DNA of 64,000 bases from Muricea muricata (Eukaryota > Cnidaria > Anthozoa > Malacalcyonacea > Plexauridae), in contig OY979729.1 of the NCBI GenBank assembly GCA_963855995.1, positions 6,776,115 to 6,840,114 of the forward strand. The letters are read 5' to 3'. Shown here piece after piece: positions 20,641 to 32,790 of the stretch. Within the stretch, counting starts at the first letter, position 1; each line of letters opens with the position of its first letter. The notes beneath the pieces were generated by a model. It was given only the letters and a program-made list of their open reading frames with translations. It was not told the origin of the DNA and did no database searches. The position numbers were made by a program, and so were the translations under genes.

Positions 20641-21717
20641 GAAGTCGCTCCCATTGAACTATAATAGCTGACTCTTCCACAGTCCCTAACAAAAATTGCG
20701 TATATCGCAAAGGACCATGGGAATGCCCTAAGGCGTTGTGTTTGTGACATTCCCATCATTCAGCGCGCGTTGGGTAAGCGACTGGGGACGAGTCAGCTAT
20801 AATAGATCTGGGCGATAACTTCAGTGTTTTAAACCTATGATTGGCTGAAGCCGGCGCGCTGGAAAATCAACATTCGAAAAGACTGGGGAGAGGTCGGATT
20901 TGGTTTTCGAGGAGTGAGAATTTTTGTTTTCGAGCAAAAATTGGCAAGAAATACACTGTTTTTGTCAAAAGACATCATTATTTTGGATTCAGACCAGGTT
21001 TCCTGTTTAGTTCCAACTGTCTTACACCTATCTGCAGCAAAAAGTGAGCATTTTGACTTTAATATTTTTAAAAAATTACAAATGTTTGTACGTGTCAAAG
21101 AAAACTTTGCTCTTGAGCTCAAAAAAAATATATAATGAAACCTTTAGACAGTCCCAAACTTATTTTGCAGTGAACGCCAGGTACTCCTCTTTATTCTGAA
21201 CTTTTAATCCTTGCTTTAACCCTTTTAAAACATGAAGAAATTGACGTTTTTCATGCGTTTTTCGTAAACAATGTTTTTTAAATGCATTTTTTTCGACCCT
21301 AAAACGTTCAATCTTCCTAAAACTTCACACACGGATGTATTTTGCATGGAGTTAAATATTTCCTGTGGTTTCACGTCTTGGTTCTTACTTGAACTTTCAA
21401 AAACTCAGAAAAAGTAGCCAAAATCTGGCAGATTTTTCGTAATTTTCGCCTTTGCTTCAACATTTTTCCGTGATAGTACGATTTTTGTCAAATTTTATGA
21501 CATATTATATAAATTCAACTGTCATTGTTTAAATATTTCTGAATCTTAGAGATCTGTTAGTAGATTTAAATAAAGAATTTTACGGATACAAAAATGATAT
21601 TTTTTACACGAAATTCTTAAAAAGGACTGGGTCTACCTGCAAAGTGAACACAAAGTCGGCTTCAATTTCCCCCCCTGACTTATCGTTCCAGATCTATTAT
21701 AGTTCAATGGTCGCTCC
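20641..21717. mobile_element. Foldback element with a nested insertion in its left TIR
   Basis: The left TIR (20641-20667 continuing 20806-20820: ccattgaactataatag/atctgg...cgataa) matches the reverse complement of 21681-21717. The internal kilobase has only short overlapping frames and no recognised domain. Confidence 0.65.
20668..20796. mobile_element. 129-bp MITE with 9-bp target duplication
   Basis: The ends are ctgactcttcc and ggacgagtcag, flanked on both sides by ctataatag (20659-20667 and 20797-20805). A 9-bp duplication is typical of Mutator-like elements. An internal ggaccatgggaatg/cattcccatc pair adds a hairpin. Confidence 0.75.
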
Positions 21718-22040
21718 ACATTACAACCAACCTATCCCTAACAATCATAAACTGACACGGACACTGTCCCTTATCAACCCTCATCCTTTATATCGCAATT
21801 ACGCAAGTGCTGATGTGCATAACCCAAAGGCACGCAATTTATTCAGACGCTTGAGGCCTCTTTCTCCCTTTTGCTCCCTTTTGTACGCAGACAGATCTCG
21901 CTCGCTGAAAGGCACTTTGTTGACCTCGTCCATATTTATCATGGTCCAGCATATTGGTTTGTCCAAAATCAAATTTGGTATGCCTTCTTTTGTTTGACAC
22001 ATTACTGTTTATTATTTCCTGTCATTTATCCATCTTGTAT

Positions 22041-22231
22041 CAGCCTCGCCCCCGGCGCTTTGATGCTCTTGTGATGTTAGTTCTACGGCAGTGCGTAGCG
22101 CGTGTGCGAGTCATGCGCGCGCGATTTATTTGTTTGCATATGTGCGTTGGGAAGCAACGACAATTTTCTCATTATCTCCCAAGTGTGTGTATCCGCCATT
22201 GAACATCAAAGCGCCGGGGACGAGGCTGATC
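22041..22231. mobile_element. MITE with cagcctcg ends
   Basis: cagcctcgcccccggcgctt is matched in reverse by aagcgccggggacgaggctg (22208-22231). The centre is CpG-rich (gtgcgtagcgcgtgtgcg), unlike its surroundings. Confidence 0.75.
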
Positions 22232-22309
22232 TTCTATTTCGTCCCTCTATTTTTCTGAACACGTGTCATCCCCTATTCCCCGCTGACGTGTCCAGGAAGG
22301 ACGAAACGC

Positions 22310-24243
22310 CGCGTACGGGAGAGGTCGGGAATCTTCCGGTTAAGCCCTTTTCGAGTTAGGCCCCGACCACGCCCTTTCATCTCCCAACCACGCTCTTTTC
22401 CAAAAAGGGCTTAATTAACTGGAACAGGGAAACACGATTTGGGTCATTCGAGTTAAGCCCTGGGCCTTAACTCAACGTTTGAAAAGATCCTAATTGTTAC
22501 AGGAGTTAAGCCCCGACTTGTGAAGTATGCCAAAGGGTGAAACATTAAATTGTCAAATTTTTAGTGCAAATAAGCCAAAACACAGAAATGTCATCCGAAA
22601 AGAACTAATAAATCGTTAATGGAACATGATTATTAACTATCAAATCGTTAACACTATTATTTGAGGTTTTTCATACATTTAATGGTTCGTTTGTCCACAT
22701 AACAAAACAATATTTTAACTATAAAGTACGTGGACCTGACCTTTGTACGCCCTGTTCGCGCGCTACAATGTTCATCTTATCGTCAGGTTAGTGTGACATA
22801 AAAGGTGGAACACTCTCCCATCACCTTGAACAAAACTAACCTATTCATAAAATAACCGAAAATAACAGCATGCACGTAATAGCTAAAGGAAGAGGGAGGA
22901 ATTTTGGTATAGAATATCTGTCTTTGAGACTCGCGCCTTCATACGCGCGTAAATTTACATGTACAGCTAATTTTATTATCTAATTAATCTTTGTCAGTTT
23001 ATTGAGTCTTATCACAGTTGTTTTGGAATTTTGAATACACAATGCTTGCAATGAAACCTTGAATTTCTCTTAAATAGTGCTATATAGTTTGTTAAAAGAT
23101 TCCCTTTGCTTAGTATAGCTCACGTTTTTCCTATGCTTTGCTGTTCATTTAAGCGAATACTTGTATCGCAAAAATATGATTTATTCCGCCGGCTTGAAAT
23201 CGAATGCAGTCCCCCTGCATGGCACAAAGTTCCGACCGACTCGATAAAGTTTAAGTAAAATACCCAAATGTAATTGCTGTAAATGGGCTATACATTCCAC
23301 GTAATCAAAAGTTTGCCGTCAGTCGTCAATTTTACTTCTGCGCAGACCCTCGTTGTATTGTGATAAAACCATTTGCCAGCAATATTCAAACAATATTAAC
23401 ATTGCGAGATTCACAGCTGTCATCTGAAGATATATGTCTCCTTCGACACCGAGGATTCCCAGTAGTTATTCACTGTTCGGATCAGCAAAAGGGGGGGGGG
23501 GGGGTACACTCCCCAAAAATTCAAATATTGCATGAAAGTCGGTCCCAAAATAATTGTGGAACTACAAAAAGTTAGTGATCAAACAGTCAAATTTTCTTCT
23601 AAAATATAATAAATTTGCAAAGATTCTAGCAGAAATCAATGCTCAAATCACGGGATATGGCCTTGGCAGAGTCCCACAGCTTAAAAATTATTTGGGGGAC
23701 AATTCTCGCGGACCCCCACCCCCTATACAAAACGATTATGTACTAGCAAGCGTTGCCACCACCACAAGCGTACAAATTAATAAGTAGATCCCTGATTTGA
23801 TACCATTTCTACGTACTTTATAGTTAAAATATTGTTTTGTTATGTGGATAAACCAACCATGATATGTATGAAAAACCTAAAATAATAGTGGTAACGATAT
23901 AATAGTTAATAATCATGTTCCACTAGCGATTTATTAGTGAGTGAATTTTCTGTGTTTTGGCTTACTTGCATTAAAAATTTGACAATTTAATGTTCCACTT
24001 TTTGGCACACTTCACAAGTAGGGGCTTAACTCGAGCAACAAGAATTTTTTCAAACGTCGAGTTAAGCTCCGGGGCTTAACTCGAATGACCCAAATCGTGT
24101 TTCGTTGTTCCAGTTAAGCCCTTTTTGGAAAAGGGCGTGATCGGGAGATAAAAGGGCGTGTTCGGGGCTTAACTCGAAAAGGTCTTAACTCGAGGAGCTT
24201 AACTCAAAGGGCTAAACTCGAAAATTCCCGACCTCCGTACGGT
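22310..24243. mobile_element. Long-TIR element, about 1.9 kb
   Basis: TIRs of about 425 bp (about 22313-22735 and 23812-24241), starting gagaggtcggg and ending cccgacct. The flanks both contain cgtacgg, suggesting a 7-9-bp duplication. The TIRs contain many copies of gagttaagcccc. The 1.1-kb centre holds no recognised gene but has a run of 14 G near 23500. Length of TIR and duplication would suit a Mutator-like derivative; the superfamily is unproven. Confidence 0.7.
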
Positions 24244-24698
24244 GATATCTGTTTTACACACATGAATCTTTCTTTCCTTCTACCTATTTTTAAATACCTC
24301 CAAAAAGCTTTTTTTGTATAACTCGCCATTACATAGCTATTCCAGTTGCATTTCAATTTACACAACATGTGATGTGGCAATCCTTAAGGGGGTGATCTAT
24401 ACGCACACAAGCTTTAGTTTATTATACTTGTCTGCGTCCGTGATCAATATAATTTGTTGCTGATTATACTTACATACACATAAGATTTTTAGTTTGGTTA
24501 TTTTTTAGCCTTTCCGATCTCCATGGACTTACAATAAGTCACTCATAACTGACTGGTATGTTATATTATATTTCATATTGTATAGAGGCTGCCCCATTAC
24601 GAACAATATTGTTTATTCTACATGATACCAATATGGTTCCCACTACCTATTTGAGTATTTCCATTGCTAGATATTGTTTTTACCTTCCCTATCTATTA
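24244..24698. other. Unassigned stretch
   Basis: No gene or repeat pair could be supported. Confidence 0.35.
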
Positions 24699-24952
24699 TT
24701 GAAGTAGCGTTTATGCTTTACTTTTACTTTAAAGCCAAGAAAAGAGTTGCACAGTATACAAGCCGCCAGCGATGTAGTACATACTGTGTAAAATTATCTT
24801 ATAATTAAGTACACAAAACAAATGATATGCCATTTCTTCGCGCATGTGCGGTTTTTTGAAGAGGGGAATGATAGGGACCCTATAGAAGAACTCTGCGTGC
24901 GCCCTTCTCACACGTGCATATTTTCACAAATTTCAACTTTGCATACTATTTC
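24699..24952 (+). repeat. Dispersed repeat, copy A (second copy at 41739-41966)
   Basis: It begins ttgaagtagcgtttatgctt and includes tagggaccctatagaagaac and cgcccttctcacacgtgcat. The second copy, 17 kb away in the same orientation, is about 90% alike by eye with small indels. No TIR or tail was identified. Confidence 0.7.
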
Positions 24953-24967
24953 ATAACTGCCCTAAAT

Positions 24968-25645
24968 TCAAGGATATGATGCACTAATGGTCCTGCTTTG
25001 GCATTTTTTGTCAGTTTTCAGGCAGAGTTCTTCTCTTCTTACATCCAGCCTTGAAAATCCCAATTGAATAAGAGCTTCTTTATAAGATTGTCCGGGTAAG
25101 ATAATTCCAAGGGTTCGTTTCTGTACACGTTCCAAATCATCAGCAAGGCAAGAAGGCAAACAACACAAAAATATTCCAACAAGGAGCGTACTAGAGCATA
25201 ATAGCGTGTTACTAAATCTTCAACAGGGATACCACTTTGACGTAAAACTCGTAGGATATAAAGGCGTTTGGAAGCTTTAGAAACCACAGAGTTTATATGA
25301 TCGCTCCATTTTAGAGTTTTTAGAATTATGAGACCCAGAAGTTTATGAGAGTGTAGGTGGCAGTTAATTACCAATGGTGATAACTTCATATCATTAAGTT
25401 TCATGAAGGTGATAGAATCAAGGTTAGATTGTATATCCGAGCCGCTATTTCTCGCAAGCCTTTCCCATGCTGGAATGTCATCCACAAATTTCCACATATC
25501 AGTTCCACGGGAGACTACGTTAAGGTCGTTTACCATCACCAAAAACAGGATTGGTCCTAATTTAGTCCCTTGGGGGAAGCCGGCATTTACTGGGCAAAGA
25601 TTTGTTAAGTTTAAATCACTGGTGACGATTTGAGAGGAAGTTAAT
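24968..25645 (-). pseudogene. LINE reverse-transcriptase C-terminal fragment
   Basis: On the minus strand, FPQGTKLGPILFLVMVNDLN is followed by KFVDD (the RT catalytic box). Further on come LKWSDHINSVVSKASKRLYILRVL and LVRSLLEY, the usual thumb and post-RT region of non-LTR elements. Frame changes occur after about 25140. The 5' part of the element is missing; it ends near 25660. Confidence 0.75.
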
Positions 25646-25712
25646 GATCCATGGTGATCATTAGTGATCTTCTCACTCCTGATCGATTAGCTTCACTACC
25701 AACACATTAAAT

Positions 25713-26642
25713 AGGGCCATTTATACGAGCGAAAATAGGCCGCGGCTTAAAGGGGCACTTCGATGAATCTTTGAGGGCCGATTTTTTTCTATTCTCTGAA
25801 ACTGCGTTTCTTGAAATACACACCAGTAAAATATCAGCACAAAATATTGAGTAGAAAGCTTTCAAAGCTCCGATCGAAAATTCGTATTTTACGGCCGCCA
25901 ATGATTTGAGCCTGTTTTTAAATTGTGAACAGCAGTCTGCTGTGACGTCATTTTCTCACTTTTTTCAGCTTTCATTAGAATGTGTTGACATATTTACATA
26001 TATTGCTTGCTGTGACAGCAGAAAAGAAGTGAGAAAATGACGTCACAACAGACCGCTGTTCACAATTAAAAACAGGCTCAAATCAATGGTGGCCGTAAAA
26101 TACGAATTTTCGATCGGAGCTTTAAAAGCTTTCTACTCAATATTTTGTCCTGATATTTTACTAGTATGTATTTCAAGAGACGCAGTGTTAGAAAATAAAA
26201 AAAAAATCGGCCCCCAAAGTTTCATCGAAGTGCCCCTTTAAATAGGCCGCGGCCTAAATAAGTCGAGAACACAGCCTTTTATACGCCAGTTTTACTAAAT
26301 GTATTAAAATATCCCAAAACACTCGTATAAATAGGACAACACATCATATAAACAGACTTTCCTTGGTCGCGAACATCATATTAATAAACTAAACTAATAA
26401 TAAATAATATCAATAAACATCGTATAAATAGACTTGCCTTGGTCGCGAACGAAGCGTTTTTACGAGGTTTTCCCGCCTAAAATTGGCCGCGGCCAATTTA
26501 AGACGAGGCCCGAACCCTGGGCTAAAATTAGCCACGGCTTATTTTAGTCGCAAAGAAATTGTACGTTTATACAGACGTTCTCGACTTATTTAAGCCGCGG
26601 CCTATTTAAGCCGCGGCTTATTTTCGCCCGTATAAATGGCCA
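25713..26642. mobile_element. Foldback element with ggccgcggcttaa ends
   Basis: The left end ggccatttatacgagcgaaa is matched in reverse by tttcgcccgtataaatggcc at 26620-26642. Both ends contain tandem taggccgcggcttaaa units. A piggyBac-type MITE sits in the left TIR. The middle repeats cgtataaatag and cttggtcgcgaac. Confidence 0.7.
25751..26237. mobile_element. Palindromic MITE with TTAA duplication (piggyBac-like)
   Basis: The ends are AGGGGCACTTCGATGAA and its reverse complement, with exact TTAA on both sides (25747-25750, 26238-26241). The arms are about 230 bp and nearly perfect, including tgacgtca. A TTAA duplication is the piggyBac signature; no transposase is encoded. Confidence 0.82.
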
Positions 26643-27250
26643 TATTGTGACCAATACGGTCAAAAGTCATCATTATTATAGTCTTTATTAGGGTCATTGA
26701 CATGCAAATATATGACAAAAAAGCTATTTACAACTAACACAATTATGGACCCTAAATGGGCAAGGTACGAACGGGACTCGAAGAACCATGCAAAGAACCT
26801 TCCCATATTTAACATTAAGAACTTATGTGAACAAACATATTAAAAATACATTACATTTACATTACACTAATAAGGTCGATTTACACAGCACGACAAGCCG
26901 CTTGAGATTCTCACTCCGGCGCATGTAACCTGGGCCACGTGCACACTCAAGGCTCCCGAGTTGTTAAATAATTTAAAGAAACCACCATAGACCTTACCCA
27001 AGGACGGAAACTAAAAACTTTAAGTGACGAAAATTTTTATTGTTTGATATTTTCGTTTTAAAACGCTCGGAAACAAGCCCGTGTGCACATAGTCCAAGTA
27101 AACGCTTTTTAAAAGTAACACTTTAAATGTGTGAAATTTTAAACTTCACCTGCAACCAATAAAAAAGAATAGTAGGTTTTCCAGTGGTTTTGATACACCA
27201 TCGTGAAAATCGCATACGCACACCGTAACACGCAAATCGGCTATAACAAT
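26643..27250. other. Unassigned; probably partly LINE 3' region
   Basis: The sequence follows the 3' end of the minus-strand LINE ORF. No tail repeat or gene could be supported. Confidence 0.35.
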
Positions 27251-27260
27251 CCTAATATAT

Positions 27261-29317
27261 TCACGTTTCATGACAAGAACAGTCACAGAATAACGACCAC
27301 GTACATGTCATTTCAACATCATAAACAGAATTAACAATACTAGAATATTTATGCTTTAGTAAACGTTTGAAAGAACTAGGACTAGAGACAGTGTCAAAAC
27401 ATATGTCTTTACATACAATGTTCCAGATCTTAACAATACGATTATAGTAAGAAGATTGGAAAGTGGTAGTTTTACAAATTTGACCTTGAAGAATACACTT
27501 TGATGTATTACTTAGCCGAGTACGACCGTGACAAACAAACGTAACGTATTTACTAATGTTGACATTCAGATAACCAAATAATCCTTTATATAGAAACACC
27601 AGATCTTTAATTTCCCTATCAAATGTTAATGGCAGAAGATTCAAGGCCAACAATCGTTCCTTATAACTCAATTCTCCTCTGCTCATCAGAATCCATCTCG
27701 TAGCTCGTCTTTGAACACTTTCTACCCGTTTTGATAGCTGGATGTTGTTCACTGGGGACCAAACCTCAGATGCGTAACATAGCTGGGACTTTACGAGAGA
27801 CAAGTAGAGTGTACGCCTAGTTTTTATATTTGTTAGAAGTGTACTGGTTCTTTTCAACACGCCTAACATCTTGTTTGCCTTCGAGATGATGGAATTGATA
27901 TGAAGATCCCAAGAAAGTTCGTAGGAAGTTATGACTCCAAGATCTTTCTCATTGCAGACACGAATTAGTTTTACAGTTCCCAGGGTATAGTCGTAAGTAA
28001 TGGGCTCTTCTTGCGGAGATGGTGAAACGGATGTTGTTTTGTACACTCCAGTGGTCTAGATTCGTCGTAAGCGTTCACAGTCGTTGGTAGAGGTGATTGT
28101 GTCGTGTAATTTTTATATGGTCGGCATACAGCGCTGTTTCAGTTCCCTTTACAGTGAAGTCCGGTAAATCATTGATAAAAATAACAAAAAGTAAAGGACC
28201 CAAAATACCGCCTTGGGGCACTCCCGAGGTAACTGGTGACCATGTCGAAGCAACGCCATCCGTCACGACCTTCTGATTTCTGCCCGTTAAGTAATCTTCA
28301 AACCAACACAAAGGTGGAACTGTCACACCGTAACTGGGCAGTCTCTGGAGAAGAATTGCATGATCGACAGAGTCAAAGGCTTTGGCAAAGTCGAGGTACA
28401 GCACGTCAGTCTGAGTGTTCCTATCTAAATCATGCACAATTGTGTGAAGAACTGATAGGAGTTGGGTCACGCATGAGCGATTTCGAAGAAAACCATGCTG
28501 ACGTTCACTTACAAGGTGTGCAACGTGTTCGTAAAATCTTTGATCGACACATCGCCCTAAAGCTTTACTGATGATGGGTAAAAGGGAGATGGGTCGGTAG
28601 TTTTCTACTGATTCTTTTGACTCTCTCTTGTGGATAGGAGTAACATCCGCCGATTTCCAATCAGAAGGAATCCGACCTGAGTTTAGCGAGAGATTAAACA
28701 GACAACATAGTTTAGGAGCAATCTGACTGCTGCAGTCTTTTAGAAGACGCGCAGGAATACCATCAGGACCACTTGCTTTGGATGCATCAAGATTTCTCAA
28801 ACAACTGGCTACGTCATGTTCTCTAAGCTCTATCTTTCGCAACTGAGAATCAGTTACCGATAGAGATGTAGTTGAAGCGGGATGCTGATTGGATCTCGAA
28901 GGTTGAAAAACAGTAGAGAAGCAGGAGTTGAAAAGTTCATCTTTGTCAAAAGGTGTCTTCGCTAGATTGCCATTGTGGGAAACTACAGGGGGTTGAGTTG
29001 ATCGATGATGGAAAATCGCTTTATGAATTATGATAACTCCAAAATAGCTTCGGATTATCATGGAAGGAGTCTTGTATTTTCAGTAGGTGTTCGTGATGTT
29101 TTCTTTTAACAAGGTATTTGACAGTTGGGCTTAGTTCGCGCAGTTTTCGTTTGCGATAATCTGTTCGACAGTTACGGTATTTCTTCAAAGCTGAATATTT
29201 CTTTCGTATAAAGTATCTCACTTCTCCGTCGATCCAAGGTGGTGAATTGACGTCTTTAACTATTTTTACTGGGATAAATTTATAAACTGCGTCCATGAAC
29301 CATTTTTGCCATTGCAA
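27261..29317 (-). pseudogene. CR1/Jockey-type LINE ORF2: RT and C-terminal part
   Basis: In minus-strand order: a linker with LKKYRNCRTDYRKRKLREL, then RT blocks [50 protein letters not shown] and [20 protein letters not shown], then LYADH where the catalytic second aspartate is replaced by histidine. Just after it a frame break near 28080 leads to the C-terminal frame (27261-28046) with LSWDLHINSIISKANKML and a terminal TCTWSLFCDCSC motif typical of these elements. Inactive. Confidence 0.88.
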
Positions 29318-29552
29318 CCAGCACTTATCGATGTTCTTCGATGAAAAATCCTACAAAGGATTGTGTGTTAAAAAACTTCGAAGCTCATCAAAGTTTCCTC
29401 GCTTATAGTCGTAGACATTTCGTGGGACTGGATTTGCACGACGGAATGTTTGTCGAATTTGAAACTCGATTATGTAGTGATCCGTATGAAAATTTGACTG
29501 TTCTTCTGACAAAATTATTACATTCTGGATGATCTCAGGGCTGCAGTTACAT

Positions 29553-29866
29553 TTAACAATTATTCGCCGAAGGGGAGGTGATTATCGGGGAATATTCCCC
29601 GAGACGAAGTCGAGGTGAATATCTCCCGAAAATCACCGAGGCTGAGGCGAATAATTGTTTTAGTATTTTTACACAAGTTATTTTAATTTTGTTTATTTCT
29701 TTCTCCGTAATTTGTACAAAACGGCGGCTAGTCGCCATTTTGTAAACTTGTTTTTACTGTTATATTCACCTGTAGGTGAATATAAAGGAATGTCACGTCA
29801 TATTGGACCAATCACAACGTCGGATTTCTTATGTTCACTTGTGCAAAAATACTAAAATAGCAGATC
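29553..29866 (+). mobile_element. Hairpin-head MITE (family of 1284-1577)
   Basis: The hairpin 29553-29663 (caattattcgcc...ggcgaataattg) has the loop gagacgaagtcgag. It is followed by ttttagtatttttacacaag, matched in reverse by cttgtgcaaaaatactaaaa at 29845-29864. It interrupts the minus-strand LINE between its endonuclease and RT parts. Confidence 0.75.
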
Positions 29867-30425
29867 AAGAGTGTTTCCTCTAACATGAGTAGGACCAGTT
29901 ATAAATTGTTCTAGAAAGTTCTCTCTCACTAGATTACAAAATGACTCTTCAAGTTGTCCCTCGTTCATTGTAGGGGTTGGTTGACCACATGACCACTTTA
30001 TTTCTGGAAGATTAAAGTCTCCGATCACAATAATACAACTAGACTCAGGGGTATTTTTAGGAGACAAATTTAGTTTTTGTACTGTGTCAGGAATAGAGTC
30101 AGGAGGACCATAGAAGGTATATAGCAAAGTTGGTTTGTTTTTCTTTACTGCGAGATCAATAACAACTCTGCGTTTTCATTCTCAAGATGAAGCTTACGAG
30201 TTGCGTGTATGTTCTGCCTAACAGCTACAAGTGCACCACCACCAGTCTTTCCAACTCTGTCGCACCGAAATATGGAGTACCCTGGTAGCAGTTCACACGC
30301 TTTTGGTTAGCCACGTTTCACAGATACAAACAATGTCATAATTTGCACTATAAACGAGATGTTGTAAAAGAGTTTTCTTACAAACTTTGGAGCTCGTGTT
30401 TGATGACACAAACGCCCTTAAACTT
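29867..30425 (-). pseudogene. LINE ORF2 endonuclease domain (same element as 27261-29317)
   Basis: The minus strand reads NARSLRAFV, ANYDIVCICETWL, LLPGYSIFRCDRVGKTGGGA, FYGPPDS and CIIVIGDFNLPEIKW, then GPTHVRGNTLDLLF: the ordered motifs of the APE-type endonuclease of non-LTR elements. One stop and at least one frame change (near 30150 and 30300) break it. Confidence 0.82.
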
Positions 30426-30814
30426 CTCGCATTGAGTTATAGAACATTTAATTCAACATTTTATAGAACATTTAATTTATTCATTTCTTTTAAGTCTTAG
30501 CAAAGTCGAGAAAAGTAAGGCGAGGATGATTTCCAGGGGTATCTAACCATGAGGAGCCAGGTGTGTATCATACCCAAGAGACAGTACGTGGTGGATGTAC
30601 CTTTCAAACATCCAAATTGCCAATTCCTGATTGAAGGGACTCATTGAAAATGATTGTAACTGGTTCTGCTAGCTAAAACGCAAACTTTTAAGATACGAGA
30701 AGGTATGTTGTCAGGGCCATGTGCCTTGAAGGGACTATTTGCAAGCAGTTTTATTCATACTTCGTATGGTTCGGTTGTTAGCATAACCTTGTCCGCAGGT
30801 ACAATAAAAATACA
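30426..30814. other. Unassigned stretch
   Basis: Possibly LINE 5' sequence. No frame or repeat pair could be supported. Confidence 0.3.
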
Positions 30815-32012
30815 AAAATATAGTCATGTGCGAAGCAAAAAATAGCTAAAAATGATTACTTTTGTGGGATATTTGTTTGTATATGAACTTGTGTCATTTA
30901 GGCGAATGAAAACTCATCATTGTATCTCGGAGACTCAAGGAAATAGCACAAATTTAGGGATTTGAGTCAAATGCAATGTCGGCATTGAGATGGGCGTGGT
31001 GTGTCACGTATCGTATCTGTTTACAAAGGAGTTTCTCGCTTCGAAGCCGTAAAAACACATCGGACAAGGTAATAAACCGGCATGAGTACACGGAATATAA
31101 GGTTATCAGATCTCTAGCTGAGTAAAATACTAAAAGGCGCATGAAAAATCAAATGGCGCAAACATCATAATAACGTTGATTGCGCTTATATTAATGACCA
31201 CGAATATTTGGAACTATATCCTCTGCTAATCGTATAAACGTTCTCTGGCTAAAAGTATTTATATATTTATGTATTTTAGTTATTTTATACTTTATCATTG
31301 TATCTCTGTATATATGGCAAATTTTGAGAGTGGAGTCGAATGCCAGCATTGAGATAAGCTTTTTATTTTCCTGCATCACATACATCATTGTGCAGCTGTT
31401 TAATCAAACATATTGTAAACTGTAATCCACTTCTTTCCCAAGATTTTTCACCTTGAAGTTTAGGCTTATATTGCTGTATTTGTAAATAAGGTGATCTTAG
31501 AAGCCTAATATCGCCCTACGACCTTACTTTTCAATCTCTTTCTATACCCAATGTAGTCATAATAAGACTATGTTAGTATAACACACATAAACATAACAAG
31601 CATACAACATCCAATCTGGCAACTTCATAAAGCTTTGCGTCTAAATTTATATGGGCAAGATGATGTGTGTACAAATACTCCAAACACATAAGAAGCATGC
31701 ATTTGTGGTCTTTACAGTAACTACATAAACGACTGAAACGATGATGCTTGCGCTATTTGATGTTTTCACGCGGCTTTCAGTATTTGTACTCTGCTAGGGA
31801 TTCAATAACCTTGTATTCCGTGTATCACCTTAACGGCTTAGAATCGAGGAATTCCTTTCCAAACAGGTACGATATGTGACACATGACGCCCATCTCATTT
31901 GACTCAATTCTCTAAATTTGCGCAATTTCCTTGAGTTTCCGAAATAAAATGATGAGTTTTCATTCGCCTAAATGGTGAAAGTTTATATGCAAACAAATAT
32001 CTCCTAATGTCC
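30815..32012. mobile_element. TIR element, about 1.2 kb
   Basis: Left sequence 30866-31045 (gggatatttgtttgtatatg, ttaggcgaatgaaaactcat, ggagactcaaggaaatagc) recurs in reverse complement at about 31858-32010. A third, longer copy of the right end lies at 32795-32935 and extends to a caaaaatatagt terminus, matching 30820-30835. The centre has no recognised gene. It is inserted in a LINE endonuclease remnant. Confidence 0.65.
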
Positions 32013-32790
32013 CTCTGGACAACCACTGTATGGTATTAATCAGGTATTCATTTAATTATCGCTTATTTACTGGTACCGAGGGAAACCGTGAGTTTTGTGG
32101 CCCCGAGAGACTGTTGTTGGCTCGAGGGGCCACAAGACTCACTGTTTCCCGAGGTTTCAGTAAATAAGTGTTTTGTTATATAGTTATACTGTCAAAGTAT
32201 AAATAATTCACTGGTTATTGGAGTCAACTTTGAAAATAAAACTAGATAATTGGAACGCCGTAAATGTTTAATAAAAAAGTCCTTTCGCCGTACAAAACTG
32301 TTTTAATAACTCAATTGCCAACTTTGTACTCGGTTCTTGTCGATTTACTGTCTTTATCTTTTATAAGCTCAGCAATATCCTGCCTGGAACGACTAGCGAA
32401 CCGAGCAGGCATTTTAAAATTTCAAAACAACGAAACCAAGAATAGACTTTGGAACTTCGCAGTTGACGCGCATGCGCAGTTCACCCATTCTGTTGTTGAC
32501 CTGTCAATAAATGTTTTAAACCGATTGCCTTGTTGCCAAGGTAATCGAGTGAAGACAGCGTTTTGTGGACCGGCACGTGATACGCTTTTGTCCAATCACA
32601 ATACAGAAAAATTGAACTTTGACTGTTTGACACTAACTATATAACAAGCCTATATGTTCCTGGGAAGACAGACTAGGTGGGTGATATGCAATACAGACAG
32701 CCGTGCCCGTAAGTGGTCTAATGAGGCGTTTTCGGCGTAGAAAGTTGCTATTCTCAAGATCAAATCTTCGCGTACATTTGAATCTAAATG
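32013..32790 (-). pseudogene. LINE endonuclease fragment, copy A, split by an insertion
   Basis: 32013-32058 and 32646-32770 together parallel 33170-33420 of copy B (ggacaaccactgtatgg..., tatatgttcctgggaagaca..., gtaagtggtctaatgaggcg). On the minus strand this is the endonuclease segment around VYHPPNLSSQEHI and VVVLGDFN. Confidence 0.6.
32059..32645. mobile_element. Element with terminal palindrome and internal TIR
   Basis: A hairpin (cttatttactg...cagtaaataag, 32066-32170) is followed by tgttatatagttatactgtc, matched in reverse by a diverged copy at 32627-32647. The layout resembles the hairpin-head MITEs but lacks their ttttagta signature. The 126-codon plus-strand frame inside shows no domain. 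Confidence 0.5.

Noticed and set aside
20835-21135. Overlapping frames on both strands of about 70-95 codons
   Set aside because: Interior of a foldback element; frames of similar quality on both strands and no domain.
28236-28571. 111-codon plus-strand frame
   Set aside because: Lies entirely antisense to the LINE reverse transcriptase; no domain.
32264-32644. 126-codon plus-strand frame
   Set aside because: Lies within a MITE-like insertion between two halves of a LINE fragment; no domain and no homologous reading frame elsewhere in the window.
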